Shown: positions 24,901 to 32,365 of the stretch, one piece after another
How the letters are laid out: the number at the start of each line of letters is the position of its first letter
Numbering within the stretch: the stretch's first letter is position 1
Origin: Iamia sp035765045
GTDB taxonomy: Bacteria > Actinomycetota > Acidimicrobiia > Acidimicrobiales > Iamiaceae
Direction: 5' to 3'
Assembly (NCBI GenBank): GCA_035765045.1
Contig: DASTYI010000085.1
Location: 1-64,000, forward strand
Length of the DNA stretch: 64,000 bases
Translations under genes and position numbers: made by a program
The notes under the pieces: generated by a model
The model's database searches: none
Seen by the model: only the letters and a program-made list of their open reading frames with translations
Told to the model about the DNA's origin: nothing

Positions 24901-27140
24901 GCCTGCCCGTCCCGGACGTATCCCCACCAGTAGCCGGCCTCGTTCCAGGCCGGGAGCGCCGCTGGCGGCGTCCACACCTTGGACGACTGCCACCCGGAGC
25001 TCTGACAGCCGGGTCCTGACGACGGGAAGTGGCTCGGCTGGTCCGGCCCGGGGCAGATCCGGAAGAAGTACTGGAGGTCGGCGTTCGGGTACTCGTCCGG
25101 GTCGTTGGCGTCGATCCTCAGCTGCGGTGATCGGCTGATCATGGTGTGACCCGACCGGGGGGTGCTCCCCGTGATCTGTGGCGTCTCGTGGAAGACCTGG
25201 AAGCCGATGCCCGCCCCCGGCACGCTCCCATGGGTGCTGAACCAGAAGTCGCCCTCCTTCAGCATCTCCCACACGACGGTGTAGGTGCCCGGTGGCCGGG
25301 CCGGGACCGTCGCAGCGACCTGGACGACCTCCCCGGACGAGACGTTCTCGGGCATCCGGGTGCGGGACTGGGCCAGGATCGTGCCGCTGGTGGCGCTACC
25401 GGCGTAGACCCGGGCGCCGAGCATGATGTCGTCGCTGTTCGCCGGCCACGTCTCACTCCCCAGGTTCCGCACCTGGACGCGCCACCGGCCGCTGCGGTTC
25501 GCCCGCGGGTAGATCCCCTGGTTCCAGTCGGTGCCGGCGACGTTGTAGGCCGCGCCCCACGGGGACCACGTCGTGCGCACGTAGGCGGTGTTCCACGCCG
25601 TGAAGCGCTTCCCGGCGTTGGCGTCGGACGTGGACGCGCCGGGCACCCGCAGGGTCAGGCCCTGGTTCGGGTGGACGCCACGCACCCAATCGCTCACCAG
25701 GTCCCGCACGTTCCACTGTGCCCAGTTGGCCGGACAGCTGGGTCCGCCGCCGTGGGCGAAGGTCGACGCCGCCACGGCGTCGCTGTCGAAGGACGCACCG
25801 GGCCAGCTGGTCATCGTCGACCCGGTCCAGCTCTGCGTCACCCGGTAGACGTTCACCGGACGGGGACTGCAGCCACCGACCGAGTACGAGTTGTGGGCGA
25901 CCAGAGTCGCCGCTGACACGTAGGAGTCGGCGGGGATGCCGAACTGGAACCGCATGTAGGTCGCGGTCAGCTTTCCGGCCTCGAGCCCGACCCTCAGCTC
26001 CGAGGCGCCGGTGTGATCGGCGGTGACAGTCTGCTTGACGTAGGTTGCATCAACCGGGTTGCGGTCGACGATGGTCGGGTCGACCCGCACCGGCCACACA
26101 CGCTCCGGGGCGTCGAGCCAGCCGCGGTCGGCGGTCACCACCAGGACCGCATCGTCGCCGTCGCCCTCGATGTCGTAGGTGACGGCGTCCGATCGAACCC
26201 CACCGCCGACGGCCGAGTCAACCATGAAGCCGGGCGGGATCACTGCCACCTCTTCGCCGTCCCCGCTCTCGAAGACGACCCCGCCGGCTGCATCGAGCGA
26301 CGCCGTCACGTCCTGCAGGGCGAGCGGGAACCGGAGCACGGAGCTCGCCGATGGCGACTCCAGCACGACCGTCTCCTTCAACCCCGACCCCACGCTCTCG
26401 AGCTCCAGATCCACGCCCGGGAGGACGTCCTCGTAGACGGCTGTCGCCCCGTCGACGTGGGCCTCGACGTCGTCGGCGCCCTCGAGCCCGTAGGCGACGG
26501 ACCCCTCACCTGTGTCGACGCTCACCAGCTCGTCGGCGGACGCATCCGACGCCAGCTCGACGTCGACGAGCGCCGGACCGTTGACGAAGGTCCCGTCGTC
26601 GGTCTGCTCCAGCTCCGGGTCGATGTCGACCCACTCGCCCTGCTGGCGCACATGGATCGGTTCGACGTGGGTCTCGGTCGTGAACGAGCCGTCCCCGTTG
26701 TCGAAGGTCTTGGTGCGGGAGGTCCGCTCCGAGACGATCTCGTCGGCCCCGGGAGCGATCTCTGCCTCACCCGAAGGCGGGGCGGGCTGGTCGACCACCC
26801 CGAGGATCTCCGCCTCCCGTGCCGGGGCCGGGGCCGGCAGCACCGCCTCGGGGTCGGGCGCCGGTGGGTTCGCGCCGGGGACGGGCGGCCCGGCCAGGAC
26901 CTCGTCGCCGTCGGCCCCCGTGTCCTCCGGATCGGCCTCCACCTCGAGCTCGTCGGCGGCGGCCTCAGCGGCACCGTCCTCGGCCTGGCGGGCGAAGGCA
27001 GCCCGCCAGGCCGCATCCACCATCGCCATCCCAGCCCCGAGCGGCTCCGCCGACGCGGGCGCGGTCGGCGCAGCCGCAACCCCGCTGACCAACAGCCCGA
27101 AGGCCGCGACGACCGTCACCAGAGCACGACGAGCTTCCAC
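18951..27140 (-). CDS. Secreted RHS/YD-repeat polymorphic toxin
   Basis: 2,729 residues. Order: signal peptide (ALVTVVAAFGLLVSGVAAA, cut near residue 30); acidic Ala/Pro region to about 110; beta-rich wall-associated region; a DNRLRE-type domain at about 355-515 (DATYVKQ to LTLRVPGAS); an NBR1-like Ig domain at about 530-655 (NLGSETWPANSDDIMLGARV); a DUF6531-like start (GGVDLATGSY) near 780; dozens of YD repeats (YDAxGR, YDxLGN); the RHS core near 2370-2450 (FYDPDTGTFLSRDDWN, TDPTGHDP); a Pro-rich linker; and a C-terminal cassette of about 90 residues with VSKDRKRQVRM and AHGGGPHVNFE. GTG at 27140 follows GGAGGGG. The tip is presumably the toxin; I suspect an RNase fold, unproven. Confidence 0.88.
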   Translation of the reverse strand: MEARRALVTVVAAFGLLVSGVAAAPTAPASAEPLGAGMAMVDAAWRAAFARQAEDGAAEAAADELEVEADPEDTGADGDEVLAGPPVPGANPPAPDPEAVLPAPAPAREAEILGVVDQPAPPSGEAEIAPGADEIVSERTSRTKTFDNGDGSFTTETHVEPIHVRQQGEWVDIDPELEQTDDGTFVNGPALVDVELASDASADELVSVDTGEGSVAYGLEGADDVEAHVDGATAVYEDVLPGVDLELESVGSGLKETVVLESPSASSVLRFPLALQDVTASLDAAGGVVFESGDGEEVAVIPPGFMVDSAVGGGVRSDAVTYDIEGDGDDAVLVVTADRGWLDAPERVWPVRVDPTIVDRNPVDATYVKQTVTADHTGASELRVGLEAGKLTATYMRFQFGIPADSYVSAATLVAHNSYSVGGCSPRPVNVYRVTQSWTGSTMTSWPGASFDSDAVAASTFAHGGGPSCPANWAQWNVRDLVSDWVRGVHPNQGLTLRVPGASTSDANAGKRFTAWNTAYVRTTWSPWGAAYNVAGTDWNQGIYPRANRSGRWRVQVRNLGSETWPANSDDIMLGARVYAGSATSGTILAQSRTRMPENVSSGEVVQVAATVPARPPGTYTVVWEMLKEGDFWFSTHGSVPGAGIGFQVFHETPQITGSTPRSGHTMISRSPQLRIDANDPDEYPNADLQYFFRICPGPDQPSHFPSSGPGCQSSGWQSSKVWTPPAALPAWNEAGYWWGYVRDGQAALEPRFAEPSVVIPAGKQEFPLGRIGDVSATASDGGVDLATGSYRAVATDASVGWGSATFAVNRTYHSIAYRETGAMGRGWSSIFDLRLVIDPQYPNPVSMQVRRADGRHEWWYRDPVASGATEHVYKGPMGETDTLTWDVVEARYVLRTADRTEYRFNGVGRLDEITHPGRPTIRFERTSPFSDVPFVVEVGASTFDLGWSGGRLRTVRLSADPAVAWTYGYSPDDSHLVEVCDPRPTGERGCHTYTYQDYDSWGDGVGPLETASVAGTTYLRLHHTESGEPVVVWRRDGEGHQWDYSAATEACPAPEDDALCRVATVDQPDDPDDRDSGEPTPVALVYTFDRWNRLMSRRSESAHVFRWTYDQLGYVFQEIDENGLARGFWRDATGHLVGTSTTRDGTAWTGTWPTTWYSYPSGLRRSDPRWGLPTKMWDPRVSSNRVDVNATLMTYDADGRILTRRSPIVPDAPAGRTETYTYVDGATGDGQLASYTDPAGRVTGYEYVGGQLTTIIQPSGLRIRFDYTDEGWVETRTEDSATRPDVVTTYGYDAAGDVVSVTGPPATNLVSTVTSAETVTRSYDQARRLTAETRSSSGTEADRTTTWEDFDGNGRPTRRVDPDGGVTTTSWNWRGQPRQVDTPESTRSRWYYTRTGQVHRGYESDLLTPGPTSLVVANVWDPAGRLHRTVDESGSITSYTYWDDGLVKQSRISNYRLAPTDPTHAWIIEDADYDLAGNKVWSVTRNGEQLAEHTYDLTNALVSTSGDNRAASYDYRPDGRIERVRVYDVDDEDVTVYGYGPAPTADLAWIAEEAGGGAPPRITDYEWDDRGLLTSTTVGNRRIDHTYDALGREVLTTGPEVVAEGYGEAPTTVRPETRYGYNAFGERTHREEPDGRTSTVDHDALGRPVTLTAPGYAPSPGSTLTPSTTITYDDEGRTRTVFDDLRGTTSTEVTDHRGRTVTRTGPTFGAPGTGGQTTYQWSDGRLTGVIGPEGAVEQYGYDSVGNRLWSTQHERYGTPGTYRTDYTYDDQFDLVRVQPPVGGPFTFDHDSDGQVNRTTAPDSGGGVISERIWRDHAGRVVRTSDSLDRRTDIDYDGLGNITAVRDYDDITLVRTRQYEYSAYGELLSETTPGPNPGSGPVTTTYGRDGAGRVTTITQPGGVTTSQGYDAVGRRVRSTDGNGNDTWFTYTPWDDLASVIDPSTPSHPAVADRTWSHTYAAPGLVATSTAPGGVTRTADHDALGNLVAETGTGGDADTSRTLTWDLAGRPTSVSGPGGATTLDWDDRGNLIATAGAMGSSQLTYDGAGRMTGRTDDGATSTFTYWPSGLLKTATGSRSTATATYSYDAAGQLAATTFGSGTTRSFGYDVLGNPVSDTLSTGSTVLASQTWAWAPDGAHLASTTTGPATVAGAGTESYTYDTAGRLVSTARPGSTIATTWDGAGNRLTNGTASATYDQRNRVTTATEGPATTTYTWTARGTLDATTGPSGSTDYRFDAFDRLVEETTPTASDTYQWDGLDRLAAVDGNPLAYAGLERDPVATDTGQRYERNPDGSPRAVALSSAPARFLRENHRGDVTATFTPGATSLPSSAGYSPFGASTGAGSGQPQAGYQGDWTSASGIVHMDARFYDPDTGTFLSRDDWNLTGTAASTNRYTYGAANPTTVTDPTGHDPAYGDCKPDPRSIQSRGFDHCDRPPYKPPPRPPSCLGCNPPPPPPPPPPCGSRCNPTPPPAPDRPTSPSEPPPPSRPPRPQRPWWSSVQPQVPSPPGHLVPPPSTGKPTIEAVTPTYAATTAPTVDYVPDVSPVPPATNLDIDPGDPMAQADFADIAPGDPTPRIELASTSTGTTGLIGPPLWDILKEPPRSGVLAFAAARQARDRYLAAEAIEDSQAEDRRRDREEEEAHPAPDNGATLPTDVVLDAVEEFLGEGYVEESPGRFVSKDRKRQVRMQEGDVTGAHGGGPHVNFERREWDENTGRGRIVENRHIYFWDD

Positions 27141-27242
27141 CGATGTCCCCTCCCATGAGCTGGCCCCACAGGCCGTCTCACCAGCTCCGACCATGCCACC
27201 GGGCGTCCCCGGCACCAATGGGTCGAACGACCCTTCATGATC

Positions 27243-27260
27243 GTCAATGTCTGTATTGAC
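27243..27260. promoter_or_regulatory. 18-bp palindrome, weak copy upstream of RHS gene
   Basis: GTCAATGTCTGTATTGAC keeps the outer GTCAA/TTGAC of the catabolic operator but has T/A instead of C/G at the inner position. It lies 103 bp before the RHS start. TTGACG on the minus strand could be a -35, but no good -10 follows at 16-18 bp. The adjacent GGGTCGTTCGACCC is a second small palindrome. Confidence 0.4.
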
Positions 27261-27329
27261 CGGTGGACGGTCACAGTCACACCCGTCCGCGGTGCGGAGC
27301 ACTCGTCGAGGACGTCGCCACCCTCCGCT

Positions 27330-27388
27330 CCCGCCTCGCCGCCGGCCAGACCGTCCCCGACACCGCCGCCATCGCCGTCTTCCTCGTC
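27330..27388 (+). repeat. 59-bp direct repeat, right copy (orphan gene tail)
   Basis: Identical to 18463-18521. In frame it still reads RLAAGQTVPDTAAIAVFLV followed by APT and a TGA at 27398-27400, so it looks like the 3' end of a GT-C-type gene that has lost its body. The DNA between 27140 and 27437 holds only this remnant, the weak operator and the leader region of the RHS gene. Confidence 0.95.
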
Positions 27389-27436
27389 GCCCCAACCTGA
27401 TGGTTGAGCCGGGGGGTCGGCGGACAGTGCGGCGGG

Positions 27437-27943
27437 GTGACGACGGGGTCATCACCGAGCCGCCGGTGGATCGTCCGGCACGCCTGCGCCGGGGTGAAGG
27501 AGGAGTGGGACGGGGACCAGGAGGAGCGGCCGCTGGACGCCGCCGGGGTGGAGCAGGCCCGGGCCCTGGCCGAGCTGCTGGCGCCGGCCGGGCCGGTGCG
27601 GCTGGTGGCCAGCCCCACCCGCCGGTGCATCGACACGCTGGCCCCGCTGGGCGCCGCCCTCGGGCTCGCCGTCGCCGTCGAGCCGACGCTGCGCGACGCC
27701 TCGGGCGAGGACCTGGTGCGCATGGCCGCCGCCGGCGCCGGCGTCGTCCTCTGCACCCACGGCGAGGTGATGGAGCCGGCGCTGCCGGTGCTCCGGGACG
27801 ACGGGCTGGAGGTCGTCGGCGACCACGACGACGGGGACCTCCTGCTCAAGGGGGCGGCCTGGCAGCTCGACCGGGCCGGCCCGGGCTGGCGGCTGGCGCT
27901 GATGGCCCCGATCCCGCTGTCGTCGTGCCCCCGCCACACCTGA
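27437..27943 (+). CDS. Histidine phosphatase (SixA-like)
   Basis: 168 residues. The catalytic RHG-type motif appears as RRWIVRHACAGVKEEW, with His in the RH pair. LVASPTRRCIDTLAPLG supplies the second Arg, and GVVLCTHGEVMEPAL the second active-site His. It resembles short SixA/Nudix-linked phosphohistidine phosphatases (compare MutT1 C-terminal domains). GTG at 27437 is preferred over TTG 27404 because it places the motif about 11 residues from the start. The stop is 3 bp before the operator at 27946. Confidence 0.8.
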   Translation: MTTGSSPSRRWIVRHACAGVKEEWDGDQEERPLDAAGVEQARALAELLAPAGPVRLVASPTRRCIDTLAPLGAALGLAVAVEPTLRDASGEDLVRMAAAGAGVVLCTHGEVMEPALPVLRDDGLEVVGDHDDGDLLLKGAAWQLDRAGPGWRLALMAPIPLSSCPRHT

Positions 27944-27945
27944 TC

Positions 27946-27963
27946 GTCAACGCTTGTGTTGAC
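27946..27963. promoter_or_regulatory. TetR-type operator 1 and leaderless promoter of the thiolase
   Basis: GTCAACGCTTGTGTTGAC. Its right half forms the -35 TTGACA (27959-27964). An 18-bp spacer leads to TACGGT (27983-27988), and the ATG at 27995 begins 6 nt after the -10, so the mRNA should be leaderless. Binding here would block RNA polymerase. Confidence 0.8.
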
Positions 27964-27994
27964 AAGTGGAGGATGGGGTTCGTACGGTCCTCGC

Positions 27995-29143
27995 ATGCGT
28001 GAGGTCGTGATCGTCGAAGCCGTCCGGACCCCCACGGGGCGTCGGGGCGGGGGCCTGTCCACCCTCCACTCGGCCGACCTGCTGGCCCGGGCCCAGCGCG
28101 CCGCCGTCGAGCGGTCGGGCATCGACCCGGCCGAGATCGGCCAGGTGATCGGCGGGTGCGTCAGCCAGGTCGGGATGCAGGGGTTCAACGTGACCCGGAC
28201 GGCGTGGCTGTCGGCCGGGTTCCCGATCACCACGGCGGCGACCACCATCGACGCCCAGTGCGGCTCGTCGCAGCAGGCGACCAACGTCGCCGCCGCCCTC
28301 GTGGCCGCCGGGGTGGTCGACGTGGCCATGGCCTGCGGCGTCGAGAACATGAGCGGGGTCCCGATGGGCGCCAGCATGGGCCAGGGCGTCGGCAAGGGGA
28401 TCCCCAAGTCGTACTTCGCCCAGCACCCGTTCACGACGCAGTTCCAGGGCGCCGAGCTGATCGCCCAGAGGTGGGGCATCGGGCGGGACGAGCTCGACGC
28501 CTTCGGGCTGCGGTCGCAGGAGCGGGCGGCGGCGGCGTGGGACGAGGGCCGCTTCGCCACCCAGGCCATCGCCGTCGGCGACGTCACCCGCGACGAGGGC
28601 CTGCGGGCCACCACCCTGGAGGGCCTGGCCGGCCTGAAGGCGGTCGTCCCGGTCGACGACCCGGTCGTCCCCGAGGGCGGTCGCCACACGGCGGGGACGT
28701 CGTCGCAGATCTCCGACGGCGCCGCCGCCGTCATCGTCGCCACCCCGGAGCGGGCCGCCGCCCTGGGCCTGACGCCGCGGGCCCGCATCGTCGACACCTG
28801 CCTGGTCGGGTCGGACCCGGTGCTGATGCTGACCGGCCCGATCGACGCCACCGAGCACCTCCTCGCCCGCACCGGGCTCTCGATCGGCGACATCGACGTC
28901 ACCGAGATCAACGAGGCCTTCGCCTCGGTCGTGCTCGCCTGGCTCGAGGCCACCGGCGCCGATCCCGGGACGACCAACCCCAACGGCGGCGCCATCGCCA
29001 TCGGCCACCCGCTCGGCGCCACCGGCGCCATCCTCCTGACCAAGGCCCTCCACGAGCTGGAGCGGGTCGAGGGCCGCTACGGGCTCGTCACCATGTGCTG
29101 CGGTGGCGGCCTCGGCACCGGCACCGTCATCGAACGCCTCTGA
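27995..29143 (+). CDS. Acetyl-CoA acetyltransferase (thiolase)
   Basis: 382 residues. It has the nucleophile Cys in TTIDAQCGSSQQATNVAAAL at about residue 90, the GGAIAIGHPLGATGAI His block near 340, and the second Cys in VTMCCGGGLGTG near 370. ITEINEAFA appears as VTEINEAFASVVL. The enzyme catalyses the final CoA-dependent C-C cleavage of beta-oxidation or its reverse. It is monocistronic, controlled by the operator at 27946, and ends before a strong hairpin. No start codon with an RBS is needed, because the promoter geometry implies leaderless translation from ATG 27995. Confidence 0.95.
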   Translation: MREVVIVEAVRTPTGRRGGGLSTLHSADLLARAQRAAVERSGIDPAEIGQVIGGCVSQVGMQGFNVTRTAWLSAGFPITTAATTIDAQCGSSQQATNVAAALVAAGVVDVAMACGVENMSGVPMGASMGQGVGKGIPKSYFAQHPFTTQFQGAELIAQRWGIGRDELDAFGLRSQERAAAAWDEGRFATQAIAVGDVTRDEGLRATTLEGLAGLKAVVPVDDPVVPEGGRHTAGTSSQISDGAAAVIVATPERAAALGLTPRARIVDTCLVGSDPVLMLTGPIDATEHLLARTGLSIGDIDVTEINEAFASVVLAWLEATGADPGTTNPNGGAIAIGHPLGATGAILLTKALHELERVEGRYGLVTMCCGGGLGTGTVIERL

Positions 29144-29150
29144 CCCCGCC

Positions 29151-29198
29151 AACCGGTGTCACCAGACGTAGCGGCCGCGCCGTCTGGTGACACCGGTT
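29151..29198. terminator. Bidirectional terminator, 18-bp perfect stem
   Basis: AACCGGTGTCACCAGACG and its exact complement (29181-29198) flank a 12-nt loop containing GCGGCCGC. It lies between the stops of the convergent thiolase (29143) and molybdopterin oxidoreductase (29203). No T-tract, as usual in very GC-rich actinobacteria. Confidence 0.88.
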
Positions 29199-29202
29199 CG
29201 GG

Positions 29203-31170
29203 TCAGGCGGGACGGCGGACCGAGACCGGGACGGCGGTGAGGCGGACCATGCCGGTGACGGGGTCGGCCTCGGCGGGGACGGCGCCGTTGACGTTGGTCG
29301 CCTCGTAGCCGTGGGGCAGCGAGACGGTGCCGGGTCGCACGGTCTCGGTCACCTGGACGGTGCAGCGCACCACGCCGACCGGGCCGACCAGCTCGGCGCC
29401 GTCGCCGTCGGCCAGGCCGCACGACCGGGCGTCGTCGGGGTGGAGCAGCAGGTCGGGCGTGTCCCGGCCGTGGAGCACCGAGTTGAGGTGGCGGGGCTGG
29501 CGCCGGGGGACGAGGACCAGCCCGCCACCCCCCGCATCCGTGGCGAGCGACGCCAGCTGGCCGACCAGCACCGGCGGGGCCAGCTGCCAGCGACCGCCGG
29601 GGAGGACGTGGTCCTCGACCCAGGGGCCGGGCGGGCCGAGGTCGATGCCGTGGGGGGCGGCCCGCAGGGCGTCGAGGTCGACGTGGGGGCCGGCGACGGC
29701 GCGGAGGTGGTCGGCCTCGGTGGCCGGCCCGTCGCCCACCGGGACCCCGAGCCGCTCCCCCAGCCGGGCCAGGTGCCACCACTGCGGGTGCCGGTCGCCG
29801 GCCGGCTCGACGACCCGCGCCACGTACTGGCCGTGGACCCGGTGGCCCATGCGGGCGTAGCTGAGGGTGTCGTGCTCCAGGGGGCCGGTGCAGGGCAGCA
29901 CGTGGGTGGCCAGGTCGGTCGTCGCCGTGAGCCGGATGTCGAGCACGGCGAGGACGTCGAGCGACGCCAGCGCCCGCCGCACCCGCGCCGTGTCGGGAAC
30001 GGCGACGGCCGGGTTGCCGCCGAGCACGATCAGGGCCCGGAGGTGGCCGGCCTCGATCTCGTCGCACAGGGCGGCGCACGGGTGCTGCCCGACGGGGCGG
30101 GGCAGCTCCGGTCGTGAGGCCGGGCCGGGCTCGGCGACCGGGGCCGGCGGGGGCGGCACGAGGTCCTGGCGGGCGAAGAAGTCGGGGTTGAACCACAGCC
30201 CGCCGGGTCGCTCCATCGAGCCGGTGACGACGTGGAGGGCGAGCAACAGCCACTCGGCCACGGCCGGCGCCGGCCCCATGGTCAGGCCCGTCCCGCTCCG
30301 CCCCGAGACCCGGCCGGTGGTGCGGATGCGGTCGACCAGCCGGTCGAGCAGGGCGCCGTCGACCCCGGTCCGCTCCACCACCCGGGCCCGGGTGAAGGGA
30401 TCGACGGCCCGGCGCAGGGCCTCGACCCCGGTGGCGTGGGCGGCCAGGTAGGCGGGATCGGTGTCGAGCAGCGCCCGGACCAGGTGGGCCAGCAGCTCGT
30501 GGTCGGTGCCGGGGCGGATGGCGAGGTGGACGGTGGCGTGGGCCGCCGTCTCGGTCCGGCGGGGGTCGACCACCCAGACCTCGGCGCCCCGGTCGCGCAG
30601 GGCGCGGAGCCGGCGGATCGGGTCGGGGAAGGCCCAGTCGTGGCCGTGGGAGACGACCGGGTTGGTGCCGACCAGCAGGATCGTGTCGGCGTGGTCCCAG
30701 TCGACCACCGGGGCGACGACGGCACCCGTGCCGGTGAGCAGCTGCGACACGACCGGCTTGGCCGCGTTGTCGAGCGTGAGGGTCGAGTACGACGACCGCG
30801 ACCCGAGACGCCGGAGCCACTCGGCGGCCAGGCCGACCAGCCCCTTCTCGAAGTAGCCGCCCCCGCCGAGGAAGGTGCCGACGGCGTCGGGCCCGCCCGC
30901 CGAGCGGGCCGCGGCCAGCCCGGCGGCCAGGTCGTCGAGGGCGGCGTCGAGCGCCACGGTCCTCCGGGCGCGGGGCCGGCCCACCAGCGCCCGGTCGAGT
31001 CGGTCGGGGTCGTGGTGCAGCTCCCCCAGCCGCCGGCCCTTGGAGCAGGCGTAGCCCTGCGAGACCGGGTGGTCGGGGTCGCCGCTGACCTTGGTGACCC
31101 GGCCGCCCTCGACCCGCACCACCACCCCGCAGGTGGCGGCGCAGAACCGGCACATCGAGATGTGGTCCAC
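29203..31170 (-). CDS. Molybdopterin oxidoreductase with N-terminal [4Fe-4S] site
   Basis: 655 residues. The cluster motif is MCRFCAATCGVVVRV ... GYACSKGR (Cys-x2-Cys-x3-Cys-x27-Cys). Molybdopterin-binding blocks follow: ILLVGTNPVVSHGHDW, WVVDPRRTET, MERPGGLWFNPDFF and IVLGGNPAVAVPD. The C-terminal dinucleotide-binding domain has RQPRHLNSVLH and VSLPHGYEATNVNG. It belongs to the DMSO reductase superfamily of assimilatory nitrate reductase/formate dehydrogenase type; no Tat signal, so cytosolic. It is the last gene of the 8-gene operon, 3 nt after the FMN enzyme. The substrate is unknown. Confidence 0.88.
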   Translation of the reverse strand: MDHISMCRFCAATCGVVVRVEGGRVTKVSGDPDHPVSQGYACSKGRRLGELHHDPDRLDRALVGRPRARRTVALDAALDDLAAGLAAARSAGGPDAVGTFLGGGGYFEKGLVGLAAEWLRRLGSRSSYSTLTLDNAAKPVVSQLLTGTGAVVAPVVDWDHADTILLVGTNPVVSHGHDWAFPDPIRRLRALRDRGAEVWVVDPRRTETAAHATVHLAIRPGTDHELLAHLVRALLDTDPAYLAAHATGVEALRRAVDPFTRARVVERTGVDGALLDRLVDRIRTTGRVSGRSGTGLTMGPAPAVAEWLLLALHVVTGSMERPGGLWFNPDFFARQDLVPPPPAPVAEPGPASRPELPRPVGQHPCAALCDEIEAGHLRALIVLGGNPAVAVPDTARVRRALASLDVLAVLDIRLTATTDLATHVLPCTGPLEHDTLSYARMGHRVHGQYVARVVEPAGDRHPQWWHLARLGERLGVPVGDGPATEADHLRAVAGPHVDLDALRAAPHGIDLGPPGPWVEDHVLPGGRWQLAPPVLVGQLASLATDAGGGGLVLVPRRQPRHLNSVLHGRDTPDLLLHPDDARSCGLADGDGAELVGPVGVVRCTVQVTETVRPGTVSLPHGYEATNVNGAVPAEADPVTGMVRLTAVPVSVRRPA

Positions 31171-31173
31171 GGG

Positions 31174-32355
31174 TCAGCCCCGGCCGCGCCACCCGTCGGG
31201 CACCACCAGGTACGAGCCGTCGAGCTCCGCCACCGACGGGCACCCGATGTTGGCCAGCACCATGTCGATCTCCCGCCGGAAGATCGACAGCACCTGCTCG
31301 ACCCCGGCCTGGCCGGCGACCGCCAGGCCCATCATGTAGGGCCGGCCGATCAGGGCGGCGCGGGCGCCGAGGGCGAGGGCCTTGACCACGTCGCTCCCCC
31401 GTCGCACCCCGCTGTCGAGGTAGACCTCGGCCCGCCCGTCGACGGCGTCGAGCACGGTGCCGAGCCGGCTGAGCGAGGAGGGCACGCTCGACAGCCCGAC
31501 CCCGCCGTGGTTGGACACGACGATGGCGTCGGCGCCCACGTCGAGGGCCCGCTTGGCGTCGTCGGCCGAGAGGATCCCCTTGATGACGAGGGGCCCGTCC
31601 CAGGCCTCGTTGATCCAGTCGAAGTCGGCCCACGTCGGGCTGATCTGCGTGCCGGGGCCGGGGAGGCCGGTGCGGAGCCGGGCCGCCGAGCCGCCGCCGG
31701 CGGTGGGTCGCAGCTCGACCTCGGGGATGTCGCGCTGGGCGTAGGCGTCGCGCAGGTAGCCGGCCAGCCAACGGGGCCGGCGCACGGCCTCGACCCCGTA
31801 GCGGCGGACGTTCTGGCGCGTCATCCGGGCCACGTCGGCCTGGTGGGCCTCGGGCAGGGCGAGGAAGTCGACGGTGAGCATCAGGGCCTCGCAGCCGACG
31901 CCCTGGGCCCGGCCGATCAGCTCCTCGGCCGCCTCCCGCCCGAGCGACAGGTAGACCTGCTGCCACAGCCGGGCGTCGGGGGCGGCGGCCCGCACCTCCT
32001 CGATGGTGTGGCCGTGGCTCATCGACATCACGTTCACGGTCCCGGCGGCCCCGGCGGCGGCGGCCACCGCCGGCTCGCCGGCGGGGTGGTAGATCCGCGA
32101 CCCGCCAGGGGCCGAGAGCAGCACAGGCAGGTCGACGGGCCGGCCGAGGACCGTCGTCGTCAGGTCCCGGCGGGGGTGGACGGCGCAGGCCCGGGGCTCG
32201 AACAGGAGGTCGTCGAAGACCCGCTCGTTCTCGCGGATGGCCAGGTCGCGCCCGTCGAGGCCCTGGTTGACCATCTTCCGGTAGATCGACGGCGGCAGCC
32301 GGCGCTTGGCCAGGGCGAAGGCCTGCTCGATGGTGGTGAACGGGGGGGTCGTCAT
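31174..32355 (-). CDS. FMN-dependent alpha-hydroxy-acid dehydrogenase/oxidase
   Basis: 393 residues, a TIM barrel of the lactate oxidase/glycolate oxidase family. FMN and catalytic blocks: PVLLSAPGGSRIYHPAGE, CEALMLTVDF, GPLVIKGILSADDAKRAL, IVVSNHGGVGLSSVPSSL with the catalytic His, and VYLDSGVRRGSDVVKALALG then AALIGRPYMMGLA. It oxidises a 2-hydroxy acid to a 2-oxo acid. It also resembles the MftD subgroup of mycofactocin maturation, but no mycofactocin genes are present here. GAGGAG precedes the ATG at 32355. Confidence 0.88.
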   Translation of the reverse strand: MTTPPFTTIEQAFALAKRRLPPSIYRKMVNQGLDGRDLAIRENERVFDDLLFEPRACAVHPRRDLTTTVLGRPVDLPVLLSAPGGSRIYHPAGEPAVAAAAGAAGTVNVMSMSHGHTIEEVRAAAPDARLWQQVYLSLGREAAEELIGRAQGVGCEALMLTVDFLALPEAHQADVARMTRQNVRRYGVEAVRRPRWLAGYLRDAYAQRDIPEVELRPTAGGGSAARLRTGLPGPGTQISPTWADFDWINEAWDGPLVIKGILSADDAKRALDVGADAIVVSNHGGVGLSSVPSSLSRLGTVLDAVDGRAEVYLDSGVRRGSDVVKALALGARAALIGRPYMMGLAVAGQAGVEQVLSIFRREIDMVLANIGCPSVAELDGSYLVVPDGWRGRG

Positions 32356-32365
32356 CTCGGTCTCC

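Noticed and set aside
18541..27400. Prophage or transposon carrying the RHS gene
   Set aside because: No integrase, transposase, terminal inverted repeats or phage genes were found; only the direct repeats remain, reported as a finding.
31174..32355. MftD of a mycofactocin cluster
   Set aside because: The family overlaps, but no MftA/B/C partners are in the window and the gene belongs to a catabolic operon.
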